A DNA stretch of 5,776 nucleotides from Planctomycetes bacterium RIFCSPHIGHO2_12_FULL_52_36 (GTDB taxonomy: Bacteria > Planctomycetota > Brocadiia > Brocadiales > Bathyanammoxibiaceae). Positions 1 through 5,188 of this stretch are shown here, one piece after another (the stretch's first letter is position 1; every line of letters starts with the position of its first letter). The notes under the pieces are model-generated. The model saw nothing but the letters and a program-made list of their open reading frames with translations, searched no databases and was not told the DNA's origin. The DNA lies in NCBI GenBank assembly GCA_001828545.1, contig MHYW01000109.1, positions 1 to 5,776 on the forward strand. Reading direction: 5' to 3'. The translations under genes were made by a program, and so were the position numbers.

Positions 1-92
1 TATAATAACCTTTGTTCTGGGAAGAACTTTTGGGGCACCGTTTGACTTTAGAGGCACAGTCCGCCTTAGGCGGATGACCTTACAAGACTGTC
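1..92 (+). promoter_or_regulatory. Leader upstream of moxR with a possible -10 box
   Basis: This stretch holds no convincing gene. TATAAT at 1-6 is a perfect sigma70-type -10 hexamer, but its -35 partner would lie outside the window, so the promoter cannot be confirmed. A 5-bp hairpin follows (GTTCT 14-18 with AGAAC 23-27, loop GGGA) and then four T residues (28-31). This could be a weak leader hairpin or attenuator, but the stem is short. If the -10 box is real, the moxR mRNA would have an untranslated leader of about 80 nt that includes the 60-74 hairpin. It could equally be the tail of an upstream operon. Confidence 0.25.
60..74. repeat. Small perfect palindrome before moxR
   Basis: TCCGCC (60-65) and GGCGGA (69-74) pair perfectly around a TTA loop, giving a 6-bp GC-rich stem. 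It ends 18 nt before the moxR TTG start and lies where a Shine-Dalgarno would otherwise be searched for. It lacks a U-tract, so it is not a normal terminator. Such short CCGCC/GGCGG palindromes often occur as dispersed intergenic elements, but copy number cannot be judged from one window. An effect on moxR translation is possible but is inference. Confidence 0.5.
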
Positions 93-1061
93 TTGACGAA
101 GACAACGGTAAAGGACAAGATTCAGGCCCTCAAGGCCGAGGTGGAGAAGGTCATCGTAGGCCAGCACGAGCTTATTGAGGGCATCCTGGTGGGGTTACTC
201 TCGGATGGGCACATCCTCCTGGAGGGCTACCCCGGCCTGGGTAAAACCATGACTGTGAAGACCCTGGCCAGGGTCATTGATGCCGAATTCCACCGCATTC
301 AGTTCACTCCAGACCTCGTCCCCGGGGACATCATCGGCTTTGAGATGCTGGAGCCAGGCTCTATGAAGACCACTATCCACAAGGGGCCTGTCTTTACCAA
401 CCTCCTCCTCGCAGATGAGATAAACCGCGCCCCTGCCAAGGTGCAGAGTGCCCTGCTTGAGGCGATGCAGGAGCGGCAGGTGACCATAGGCAGGACCACC
501 TACCCCCTTGAGAAACTCTTCCTGGTGCTGGCCACCCAGAACCCTATTGAGGTGACAGGGACCTACCTACTCCCTGAGGCTGAGGTGGACAGGTTCATGC
601 TCAAGTTAAGGATTACTTACCCCTCTTATACAGAGGAGAGGAGCATTACGGAGAGGCAGGTATTGGACGAGGAGCCCAGGTTGAAGAGGGCATTCACCCC
701 CAGGGAACTCCTCACCCTGAGACACACGATTGTGGACAGCTATCCCCTCCGGGAGGAATCTCCCATACTGCGGTACTCCACACGTATAGTACGGGCCACC
801 AGGCCGGAAGAGACAAACGGTTACATAAAAGGGTTAGTGGCCTACGGGGCCTCTCCCAGGGCCAGTATTGCCCTGGCCAAGGCCGCGAGGGCCTATGCCT
901 TCCTCCAGGGGGCGGACATAGTAATGCCGGAACACGTCAAGAAGATGGCCTATCCGGTCCTCCGACACAGGATAATACTCACCCATGAGGCCGAGGCCAG
1001 AGGGATAGAGCCCGATGAGGTCATTAACTCCGTACTGGATACGGTGCCTATATTAGATTGA
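93..1061 (+). CDS. moxR: MoxR-family AAA+ ATPase
   Basis: This is a cytoplasmic AAA+ ATPase of the MoxR family, which acts as a chaperone-like partner of VWA proteins. Visible motifs are Walker A GYPGLGKT (residues 45-52), Walker B LLLADEINRA with D108/E109, sensor 1 LATQNP with N150, the arginine-finger region EAEVDRF with R167, and sensor 2 GASPRA with R256. The C-terminal lid contains the family-typical AYPVLRHRI. At 322 residues it has the usual full length. The start is TTG: an in-frame stop at 75-77 excludes anything further upstream, and the next in-frame candidate, GTG at 141, would leave only six residues before the conserved VGQ segment. No good Shine-Dalgarno precedes the TTG. The ATG at 74 is in another frame and stops at 178. 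It is the first gene of the cluster, 41 nt before the DUF58 gene, whose product is its usual partner. Substrate specificity cannot be read from the sequence. Confidence 0.95.
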   Translation: MTKTTVKDKIQALKAEVEKVIVGQHELIEGILVGLLSDGHILLEGYPGLGKTMTVKTLARVIDAEFHRIQFTPDLVPGDIIGFEMLEPGSMKTTIHKGPVFTNLLLADEINRAPAKVQSALLEAMQERQVTIGRTTYPLEKLFLVLATQNPIEVTGTYLLPEAEVDRFMLKLRITYPSYTEERSITERQVLDEEPRLKRAFTPRELLTLRHTIVDSYPLREESPILRYSTRIVRATRPEETNGYIKGLVAYGASPRASIALAKAARAYAFLQGADIVMPEHVKKMAYPVLRHRIILTHEAEARGIEPDEVINSVLDTVPILD

Positions 1062-1062
1062 A

Positions 1063-1091
1063 GTAGGGGCGGGTTTTAAACCAACCCCTAC
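1063..1091. repeat. Imperfect palindrome filling the moxR/DUF58 spacer
   Basis: GTAGGGG (1063-1069) pairs with CCCCTAC (1085-1091). Inside it, a mismatch of CG (1070-1071) against AA (1083-1084) is followed by GGTT (1072-1075) pairing with AACC (1079-1082) around a TTA loop. It starts two bases after the moxR stop and ends 11 nt before the DUF58 ATG, so it takes up most of the spacer. It has no U-tract. The shape resembles the dispersed GTAGGGGCGGGTTT-type palindromes I recall from several bacterial genomes, but copy number cannot be tested here. It could act as an intercistronic RNA hairpin. Confidence 0.6.
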
Positions 1092-1102
1092 AACTACTAC
1101 CA

Positions 1103-1975
1103 ATGGTTGATAGTCTACAAACGGACAGCCGAAAAAAGATACGACTACATCTGAGGAGGCTTGTGACCAACCTCTTTGAGGGGGTATTTTCTAGTTCCGT
1201 CAGGGCCAGCCGTGGGTTGGAGCTGGAGGAGATAAGGGAATACCAGGCCGGGGACGACCTCCGCTCCATAGACTGGAAGACCTCCCTCAGGACCAGACGG
1301 CTCCACGTCAGGGTCAGACTCCCTGACCGGAGGACCCCCGTACTTTTCCTCATTGACAAGAGCGGTTCCAAGAAATTTGGCTCTGGCGCCGTAAAGGAGG
1401 ACGTACTATTTGAGGTACTGGATCTCCTGGTAACGGCTGTGGGAGAGACAGGGAACCCTGTGGGCTTCGTAACCTTTACTGATAGTGTAGAGAGGTACAT
1501 CCCGCCCAAATTAGGCCAACGGCATTCCCTTAAGGTGATAGAGCTATTAAAGACAGAACCCTCCAGGAGCCCCCTCACCGACCTGGACAGCGCCTTTTCT
1601 TACCTCGGCGGGCTTGCCCTCCCACCCTCCCTGGCCTTCATCCTGTCGGACTTCCTGGCCGTGGGGAACTATGAACCCTCCCTTACGGCCCTCTCCAAGA
1701 GGCATGAGCTAATCCCCATCCTCGTCAGGGATGAGAGGGAGACCACCGTACCCCCCTTAAGGGGGTTTCTTACGGTGAGAGACCTGGAGAGCCGTGAACT
1801 GGCCTTCCTGGACCTGGCCTCCCCTCTCCAGAGAGACCTCTTCCCCGTAGAACTCTTTATACGGCTTGGGCTGGACTACCTGACTATCGGCACCCACGAG
1901 GGGACAGCGGCCTGGGCAGAAAAACTCTCCAACTTTTTTGAGCAGAGGGCAAGGCGCAGGAGGGCGAGGAGATGA
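1103..1975 (+). CDS. DUF58 protein (VWA-like, MoxR partner)
   Basis: The 290-residue protein has the DUF58 signature: GLELEEIREYQAGDDLRSIDWK at about residues 38-59, a variant of the family's 'EIREY..GDD.R.IDW' block. A VWA-type fold follows with a MIDAS-like set: D85-x-S87-x-S89 (DKSGS), T159 in SPLTDLD, and D183 in LSDF. The C-terminal part has VRDERE and LRGFLTVRDLES, also family-like. No signal peptide or membrane segment is seen, so it is the short cytoplasmic form. It ends in a very basic run, RARRRRARR, encoded by purine-rich DNA that blends into the heptamer repeat beyond. The ATG at 1103 is the natural start, but no Shine-Dalgarno is visible; the 1063-1091 hairpin lies just upstream. 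Its stop overlaps the next start (ATGA). DUF58 genes are regularly found directly after moxR; the biochemical role is not established. Confidence 0.92.
   Translation: MVDSLQTDSRKKIRLHLRRLVTNLFEGVFSSSVRASRGLELEEIREYQAGDDLRSIDWKTSLRTRRLHVRVRLPDRRTPVLFLIDKSGSKKFGSGAVKEDVLFEVLDLLVTAVGETGNPVGFVTFTDSVERYIPPKLGQRHSLKVIELLKTEPSRSPLTDLDSAFSYLGGLALPPSLAFILSDFLAVGNYEPSLTALSKRHELIPILVRDERETTVPPLRGFLTVRDLESRELAFLDLASPLQRDLFPVELFIRLGLDYLTIGTHEGTAAWAEKLSNFFEQRARRRRARR
1959..1963 (+). promoter_or_regulatory. Shine-Dalgarno GGAGG for the BatD-like gene
   Basis: GGAGG sits 8 nt before the ATG at 1972, inside the 3' end of the DUF58 gene. It supports that ATG as the true start and hence translation of the repeat-derived N-terminus. 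Together with the ATGA overlap at 1972-1975 it suggests translational coupling. Confidence 0.7.
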
Positions 1976-3369
1976 GGGAGACAGGGGACAGGGGACCGGG
2001 AAGAGAGAAAAGAGATTTTGCCTGTTACCTGTTACCTGTAGCCTGTTCCCTATTATTTGCATCCTGTCTCCTGTTTCCTACGGAGAGTTTTGGACAATAC
2101 GGCCCCAGCGCCCCTGGCCTGGAGAAACCGGCCGTAGAGGTGCCCACTACCGAGAGGCCCGTGGAGATATGGGTCTACCCCAGCACCCAGAGGTTAGTCA
2201 CAGACAAGACCCTGCTCCTCACCGTCCAGGTCATCTGGCGACTGGGCATAAACGTGGCCTTAGAAGACCTGGAAAAGACGGATATGTCCCCATTCAAGGT
2301 GGAGAAGGTTACGGTAGGGGAGCGGCAGATATTTGAGAACGAGCGGGACTTCCGCATCGTGCAGTACCTCCTTTCCCTGCCCGAGGGGGCAAAAGAAGGG
2401 GAATACATAGTGCCCTCCTTCGCCATCTCCTACGTAGATGAGGTGGAAAAGAGGACGGGAAAGGCCAGTTCCTCACCGGTGGTGGTCAGAAAGGTCCCCA
2501 TAATAGCCCAGGCCCACGTAGATAGGGACGTCGTAGAGACAGGAGATATAATCCATTACAACCTCACCATCCTCCACGAAAAAGATACGGAAGTGGTCCT
2601 GAAAAACCTTGAAAGGCCCAGCTTTGAGCCATTTACCCTCTTAAGTACAAGCTATCGGAAGACCCAGACCCCCCACCTCCAAAAGACCACCTTAGATTAC
2701 GCCCTCTCCATATACGAGTTGGGAGGGGAAAAGAAGTACGAGATACCAGAGCTTTCTCTTTACTACTACAAACCGGGCCAGACCAAAAAGGGGACCATAG
2801 AGACCAAAGAGGTAAGGACCCCTCCGATACCCATAATCATCAATAAGCTACTAAAGACGGTGGACGTCCCGCTGGAGGGCGTAAAGGGTCCAATCTCTTA
2901 CCGCAGGGCGGAACTCTATGCCTACGGGTACGTGCCAATACTCCTTGGGGTTACCATGCTCCTCTTCCTCTTCGGTCAGGTAGGGCTTCAGAGGGTTAAA
3001 GACAGCCTCTTCCCTATCCAGGAAAGGCCCGTAGAGACCCCCGAGATAGCCCGGGCCCAGTTAAGCTCCCTCCTCTCGGCTATACGGGCCAGTGATAACC
3101 CTGAAGGGATGGGGCAAGACATAGAGGGACTGGATAAGGCCCTCAGGTATTACCTCGGCTCTCTTGCCGGGCTCCCCAGGGAACGTTCCCTCTCTCTCTC
3201 CACCGTCCAACTCCTTGAAGTCTTACCCAGGGAGTTGTCCCCGGGCGCCGGAGAGGTCCTCAACACCCTGGACAGGATGATTTTTGGGGGGCGTCTGGAG
3301 AAAAACAGACTGGAAGAGGTATTTAACGGCATAGAAGGGCTCTTCAAACAGATTGAGGTGTTAAAGTGA
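1972..3369 (+). CDS. BatD-like membrane protein
   Basis: The 465-residue protein fits the BatD/oxygen-tolerance type by layout and position rather than by a strict motif. Residues 1-15 are charged, about 16-36 are hydrophobic, and a signal cleavage near SFG-Q (39-42) is plausible. The predicted extracytoplasmic part has two beta-rich regions, about 64-175 (from VEIWVYP) and 176-296 (from PIIAQAHVDRDVVETGD); the second looks like an Ig-like module typical of BatD. One membrane helix follows at about 320-340 (YVPILLGVTMLLFLF), then a helical, charged cytoplasmic tail of about 125 residues. The ATG overlaps the DUF58 stop and has GGAGG 8 nt upstream; its own stop overlaps the next gene. Oddly, the signal-peptide core (A17 to P36) is translated heptamer repeat with a 7-residue period, ACYLLPV then ACSLLFA then SCLLFPT. 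A lipoprotein reading at FASC (29-32) is weak. BatD usually lies after the VWA genes; here it precedes them. Confidence 0.75.
   Translation: MRETGDRGPGREKRDFACYLLPVACSLLFASCLLFPTESFGQYGPSAPGLEKPAVEVPTTERPVEIWVYPSTQRLVTDKTLLLTVQVIWRLGINVALEDLEKTDMSPFKVEKVTVGERQIFENERDFRIVQYLLSLPEGAKEGEYIVPSFAISYVDEVEKRTGKASSSPVVVRKVPIIAQAHVDRDVVETGDIIHYNLTILHEKDTEVVLKNLERPSFEPFTLLSTSYRKTQTPHLQKTTLDYALSIYELGGEKKYEIPELSLYYYKPGQTKKGTIETKEVRTPPIPIIINKLLKTVDVPLEGVKGPISYRRAELYAYGYVPILLGVTMLLFLFGQVGLQRVKDSLFPIQERPVETPEIARAQLSSLLSAIRASDNPEGMGQDIEGLDKALRYYLGSLAGLPRERSLSLSTVQLLEVLPRELSPGAGEVLNTLDRMIFGGRLEKNRLEEVFNGIEGLFKQIEVLK
1979..1999 (+). repeat. Tandem heptamers, G-rich arm
   Basis: Three direct heptamers in register: AGACAGG (1979-1985), GGACAGG (1986-1992) and GGACCGG (1993-1999). 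The purine-rich DNA just upstream (about 1948-1978) has a looser 7-nt rhythm. The arm lies at the very start of the BatD-like reading frame and encodes the charged n-region of its signal peptide. The same GGGGNCA-type unit recurs at 5146-5173. Confidence 0.7.
2021..2076 (+). repeat. Tandem heptamers, C/T-rich arm (translated)
   Basis: Eight consecutive 7-nt units stay in register: CCTGTTA, CCTGTTA, CCTGTAG, CCTGTTC, CCTATTA, TTTGCAT, CCTGTCT and CCTGTTT. The sixth is the most degenerate. The unit is roughly the reverse complement of the G-rich arm at 1979-1999 (CCTGT against ACAGG), so the two arms form a large loose inverted repeat. Since three heptamers make seven codons, the translated peptide also repeats every seven residues. 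The style recalls the heptanucleotide STRR repeats described in cyanobacteria; a common origin is not implied. Confidence 0.8.
3355..3360 (+). promoter_or_regulatory. Shine-Dalgarno GAGGTG for the BatA-like gene
   Basis: GAGGTG ends 5 nt before the GTG at 3366 and lies inside the end of the BatD-like gene. It justifies choosing GTG, which shares the GTGA overlap (3366-3369) with the upstream stop. Translational coupling is likely. Confidence 0.7.
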
Positions 3370-4451
3370 CCCTTGGTAACCCCTGGTTACTATTACTTAT
3401 ACCCTTCTTGTATCTCCTCCTGAAGGTCTTTAGCGGCAGGAGTTACCTGGGATATTCCAGCATAAGGGCGCTGCCACGGCTAACGCCGTTTAAGGCATTG
3501 CTAGTCAGGCTTCCGGGGTTCTTCTGGTTCATGGCGGTTGCCTTCATCACCCTGGGGTTATGTCACCCGCAATCTGAACTCCAGGAAACGGAGCTTACCA
3601 CCCAGGGCCTGGAGATGATACTGGCCGTAGATACCTCCTTCAGTATGACAGGCCATGCACTTGAGATGGTCAAGGGTGTGATAAAGGACTTTATCAAGAG
3701 ACGCCCTAATGACCTTACGGGCATAACCATCTTCGGTACGGATGCCGCCCTGGTGGTGTTACCCACCAGGGAGTACACCCTGCTGGAGAACTCCCTGGAC
3801 AGGATACAGGCCTCCCAGGCAGGTTTCCAGACGGCCATCGGGGAGGGGCTCTTTACCTCTATTATGGCACTCGTAGAAGGAGACATGGGCAAGGAGTTTG
3901 AGATTAATAAAATCAGAGATAGTCTTAAAACCCCGCAACTGGGGGACTATGCCCTCAGACTGGCCAAGAGGCTGGGCATCAAGAAGAACCGTGTAATAGT
4001 GCTCTTCACCGACGGCATATATAACGTCGGCATAGACCCCACCAAACCCCTGAAGCTGGCCAGCCGCCTGGGTATCAGGGTATACGTAGTGGCCGTGGAA
4101 CCCTCGGCGGAGACAGGCGTAGAACCAGAGCAGGCCGCCGGGAGGATAGCCGACCTGCGTAACGGGGTGGCCGCCACAGGGGGGAGATACCTCAAGGTAG
4201 AAGGGACAGAAGGACTCAAGAGACAATACGAGGCATTAGATGCCCGGGCTATCTGGACAAGCCTCTCTCCCGATACCATATACGGCGAGGTGGAGGGGCT
4301 GTACAGGGAGGTAGATGCCATAGAGAGGGACAAGCTCTTTCTGGAAAAGACTACCAGAAAGAAAGACCTCTACTTTTACCCCGCCCTGCTGGGGCTGGTC
4401 TCTCTTTTAGGCATGGTCGTGGTGGAGAACGTATGGGTCAGGATACCCTAG
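3366..4451 (+). CDS. batA: BatA-like VWA membrane protein
   Basis: The 361-residue protein has the classic BatA plan. A first membrane helix (about 7-22, NPWLLLLIPFLYLLL) and a second (about 51-66) flank a short cytoplasmic stretch. The VWA domain (about 82-300) has a full MIDAS: D89-x-S91-x-S93 (AVDTSFSM), T156 (QTAIGEGL) and D216 (LFTDG). A C-terminal helix lies at about 338-355. The 'ARPQ' segment usual just after the second helix reads CHPQ here. T156 to D216 is about 60 residues, longer than the roughly 35 I expect for BatA; the extra part (about 172-203) is charged and helical in look. The GTG start is supported by its Shine-Dalgarno and the overlap with the BatD-like gene. The MIDAS should bind a divalent metal and a partner protein. 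BatA versus BatB naming rests on order and membrane layout, not on a search. Confidence 0.88.
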   Translation: MTLGNPWLLLLIPFLYLLLKVFSGRSYLGYSSIRALPRLTPFKALLVRLPGFFWFMAVAFITLGLCHPQSELQETELTTQGLEMILAVDTSFSMTGHALEMVKGVIKDFIKRRPNDLTGITIFGTDAALVVLPTREYTLLENSLDRIQASQAGFQTAIGEGLFTSIMALVEGDMGKEFEINKIRDSLKTPQLGDYALRLAKRLGIKKNRVIVLFTDGIYNVGIDPTKPLKLASRLGIRVYVVAVEPSAETGVEPEQAAGRIADLRNGVAATGGRYLKVEGTEGLKRQYEALDARAIWTSLSPDTIYGEVEGLYREVDAIERDKLFLEKTTRKKDLYFYPALLGLVSLLGMVVVENVWVRIP

Positions 4452-4529
4452 TGGAATATAAGCGTAATTGTAAAATGTAAATTGAAAATTTTAAATTTGC
4501 AACTCACAATACAATCACAGCAAAGTTTA
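4452..4529 (+). promoter_or_regulatory. AT-rich spacer with a weak possible internal promoter
   Basis: This spacer is strikingly more AT-rich than the genes around it. Its centre is the near-palindrome AAATTGAAAATTTTAAATTT (4479-4498), with one mismatched pair (G4484/A4493). TTGAAA (4482-4487; five of six -35 matches) is 17 nt from CACAAT (4505-4510; four of six -10 matches). That could be an internal promoter for the TPR and BatB-like genes, but AT-rich DNA yields such matches by chance. It could equally be a dispersed repeat remnant. No terminator is seen, so read-through from the BatA-like gene is expected. Confidence 0.25.
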
Positions 4530-4553
4530 CCATGTACCCAGCGTGGTACATGG
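4530..4553. repeat. Strong hairpin at the TPR gene start
   Basis: CCATGTACC (4530-4538) and GGTACATGG (4545-4553) are a perfect 9-bp inverted repeat around a 6-nt loop, CAGCGT. Each arm contains an ATG in the TPR reading frame (4532 and 4550), and the hairpin ends 8 nt before the preferred ATG at 4562. In RNA it would bury the two earlier ATGs. It may be a dispersed palindromic element, a translational control structure, or both. Confidence 0.75.
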
Positions 4554-4561
4554 GCCATAAA

Positions 4562-5134
4562 ATGAATCTAACGAACATAACAAAAGGCGTAGTGGGATTA
4601 ATTGCGATAAGCCTCGTAGTTTACGGGTTAGGCTTCCGAAGTCGTTACCTCCTCACCAATGCGGCGGAAGAGGACGTCCAGATGGGGCGGTACCATCTGG
4701 CCCAGAAGAAGCTGGAGAGGGCAAGTACCTCTCTACTACCCAGGGCATCCAGGGAGGTGGCCCTGCATGAGTACAATCTGGGAGTAGTCAATACCTTCCT
4801 GGGAGATAACAAGGTAGCCCAGGGACATTTCAAGAATGCCTCTCGCACCCACGACCCTCTGTTAAAGGCCAGGGCGCTATACAACGAGGCCAACCTCATG
4901 GCCCAGGAGTTGGACTTTGTCAACGCCGCCCAGGGCTATGCAAGGGCCTTAGAGATAGACCCTAACGACTTCCAGGCCAAGAAGAACCTGGAGAGGATGC
5001 GGCTGGGACAGCAACAATTCTCCACCCTCTTCAGCCCTGAAAAAGAGGAGCGGGAGGAGAGGGTACAGGCCCTTAAGCTCATGCCCTGGGGAAACCGATA
5101 CAAGTATAGCGGTGAACAGAAACTGCGGTGGTAG
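4562..5134 (+). CDS. TPR membrane protein, BatC-like
   Basis: From the ATG at 4562 the protein has 190 residues: a single membrane anchor at about 9-25 (GVVGLIAISLVVYGLGF), then TPR-like helix pairs at about 34-60, 67-99 and 103-136. The last is clearest, with LYNEAN, FVNAAQGYARAL and EIDPND spaced as in a TPR. A charged stretch (about 158-167) and a basic, aromatic end follow. Small TPR proteins next to VWA genes are called BatC and presumably serve as scaffold or partner. The longer reading from ATG 4532 adds MYPAWYMGHK, which is just the translated hairpin arms, so I prefer 4562. None of the three ATGs (4532, 4550, 4562) has a good Shine-Dalgarno. It is separated from the BatA-like gene by 110 nt and is 54 nt from the BatB-like gene. 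Here it lies between the two VWA genes. The TPR call is secure; the BatC name is by context. Confidence 0.8.
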   Translation: MNLTNITKGVVGLIAISLVVYGLGFRSRYLLTNAAEEDVQMGRYHLAQKKLERASTSLLPRASREVALHEYNLGVVNTFLGDNKVAQGHFKNASRTHDPLLKARALYNEANLMAQELDFVNAAQGYARALEIDPNDFQAKKNLERMRLGQQQFSTLFSPEKEEREERVQALKLMPWGNRYKYSGEQKLRW

Positions 5135-5145
5135 CTATGAAGCTA

Positions 5146-5173
5146 GGGGCCAGGGGTCAGGGGCCAGGGACTA
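5146..5173 (+). repeat. Four tandem heptamers before the BatB-like gene
   Basis: Units GGGGCCA (5146-5152), GGGGTCA (5153-5159), GGGGCCA (5160-5166) and GGGACTA (5167-5173) follow each other without a gap. CTAG occurs at both ends (5143-5146 and 5171-5174). The unit matches the G-rich arm at 1979-1999 when that is read as GGGGACA. It fills about half of the 54-nt spacer and ends just before the Shine-Dalgarno of the next gene. It is non-coding here. Confidence 0.8.
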
Positions 5174-5177
5174 GTAA

Positions 5178-5182
5178 GAGGT
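5178..5182 (+). promoter_or_regulatory. Shine-Dalgarno GAGGT for the BatB-like gene
   Basis: GAGGT lies 6 nt before the ATG at 5189 and is within the longer AAGAGGT (5176-5182). It fixes the start of the BatB-like gene immediately after the heptamer repeat. Confidence 0.7.
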
Positions 5183-5188
5183 AACAAG

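Noticed and set aside
14..31. Hairpin followed by TTTT as a terminator of an upstream gene
   Set aside because: The stem is only 5 bp with two G-C pairs and the T-run is four; too weak to call as a terminator.
1048..1578. Long open frame of 176 codons on the minus strand
   Set aside because: It is antisense to the well-supported DUF58 gene, has a Ser/Arg-rich composition typical of a shadow frame, and has no domain I recognise.
1752..1765. Perfect palindrome CCCCCTTAAGGGGG followed by TTTCTT, terminator-like
   Set aside because: It lies in the middle of the DUF58 gene and encodes the PPLRGF segment that fits the family; the stem is only 5 bp and the T-tract is interrupted. A coding coincidence is the simpler reading.
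1979..2076. Possible CRISPR-like array
   Set aside because: The units are 7 nt, contiguous and degenerate, with no spacers; this is a short tandem repeat.
1938..2336. Plus-strand open frame of 132 codons bridging the DUF58 and BatD genes
   Set aside because: It is a second frame through the heptamer repeat (and so also shows a Leu/Cys/Pro-rich stretch), then runs through BatD coding sequence out of frame. The 1972 frame has the ribosome site and the conserved downstream protein.
3759..4226. Open frame of 155 codons on the minus strand
   Set aside because: It is antisense to the BatA VWA domain, whose MIDAS residues are intact; no recognisable product.
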